This document shows positions 63,869 to 64,000 of a stretch of DNA of 64,000 nt, piece after piece. Positions within the stretch are counted from its first letter, which is position 1; every line of letters starts with the position of its first letter. The notes below the pieces were generated by a model. That model was not told the origin of the DNA. It saw only the letters and a list, made by a program, of their open reading frames with translations, and searched no databases. The stretch comes from Thermoleophilales bacterium. GTDB taxonomy: Bacteria; Actinomycetota; Thermoleophilia; Solirubrobacterales; 70-9. The stretch spans positions 310,001 through 374,000 of the forward strand of contig JACJWZ010000001.1 in NCBI GenBank assembly GCA_020636895.1. Reading direction: 5' to 3'. Both the position numbers and the translations under genes were made by a program.

Positions 63869-64000
63869 TACCTCCGCCGCATTGCTCGAGCTTCGCATCG
63901 ACCGACCGAGGAGGACCGAGGGCGCGGCACCGCGACCCACCGGCCTGGGTTGGCCGACTTCCAGCGCGACGGCTACGAGCGCGCGGGCGATCATGACGCA
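63869..64000 (+). pseudogene. possible N-terminus of a helicase, cut by the window edge
   Basis: The frame from 63869 reads 'YLRRIARASHRPTEEDRG..' and 'LADFQRDGYERAGDHDA' to the last base. The 'ADFQxDGYERA' string resembles the Q-motif region in front of the Walker A motif of SNF2/DEAD helicases that often accompany Eco57I-type methylases. No start or P-loop is visible inside the window, so this is tentative. Confidence 0.25.

Overview
The window is a dense, very GC-rich chromosomal segment with short intergenic gaps, GTG/ATG starts and many ATGA or GTGA overlaps. Gene content suggests an actinobacterium, most likely class Thermoleophilia (Solirubrobacterales or a relative). The pointers are a complete F-type ATP synthase operon, LCP/WecA/NDP-sugar envelope genes, a LexA box of actinobacterial type, an AddAB pair with Fe-S clusters, and a large secreted protein ending in an Ig-like 'FxC...DAAGN' module that I associate with that class. 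This placement is an inference from content; no rRNA or tRNA gene is present.

Layout. 0-5 kb: 5' part of dinB (minus) under a LexA box, divergent from a cytochrome P450 and a SnoaL-like gene; then a lipoprotein-P450 pair on the minus strand. 5-11 kb: rpmE, prfA, prmC, a Sua5/YrdC gene, rpiB, glyA, then a DUF354-type glycosyltransferase and a WecA/TagO-type phosphosugar transferase. 12.2-20.1 kb: atpI-B-E-F-H-A-G-D-C behind a long structured leader. 20-29 kb: two exported proteins (one with 17 ELWxxDGT repeats and five Ig-like repeats), an M20 peptidase and an LCP protein. 29-35 kb: envelope-sugar genes (ugd, two NDP-sugar pyrophosphorylase-like genes, a phosphoglucose/phosphomannose isomerase) and thrB. 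35-43.7 kb: an ABC exporter, an orphan ParA, a zinc-ribbon protein, small exported or membrane proteins, a class B penicillin-binding protein and a MarP-like membrane protease. 43.7-44.4 kb: a gene-free, repeat-rich block. 44.4-56.7 kb: HxlR regulator, gamma-glutamylcyclotransferase-like protein, AddA, AddB, a four-gene minus-strand operon (fxsA to an acetyltransferase) and a MIP18/SufT-like protein. 56.7-64 kb: a decayed accessory island with nuclease fragments, an XRE regulator plus partner gene, a PD-(D/E)XK nuclease and a heavily frameshifted Eco57I-type adenine methylase, running into what may be the start of a helicase.

Two sequence-level themes stand out. First, many genes have a TAnnnT hexamer ending 6-8 nt before the start codon, with no Shine-Dalgarno sequence between them, as expected for leaderless transcripts. 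In at least two cases (parA and addB) the leaderless start belongs to a tiny upstream ORF whose stop overlaps the start region of the real gene. Second, the intergenic regions carry several dispersed palindromic repeat families. Copies lie 13-21 kb apart with identical arms and spacing, and one family forms a tandem triplet.
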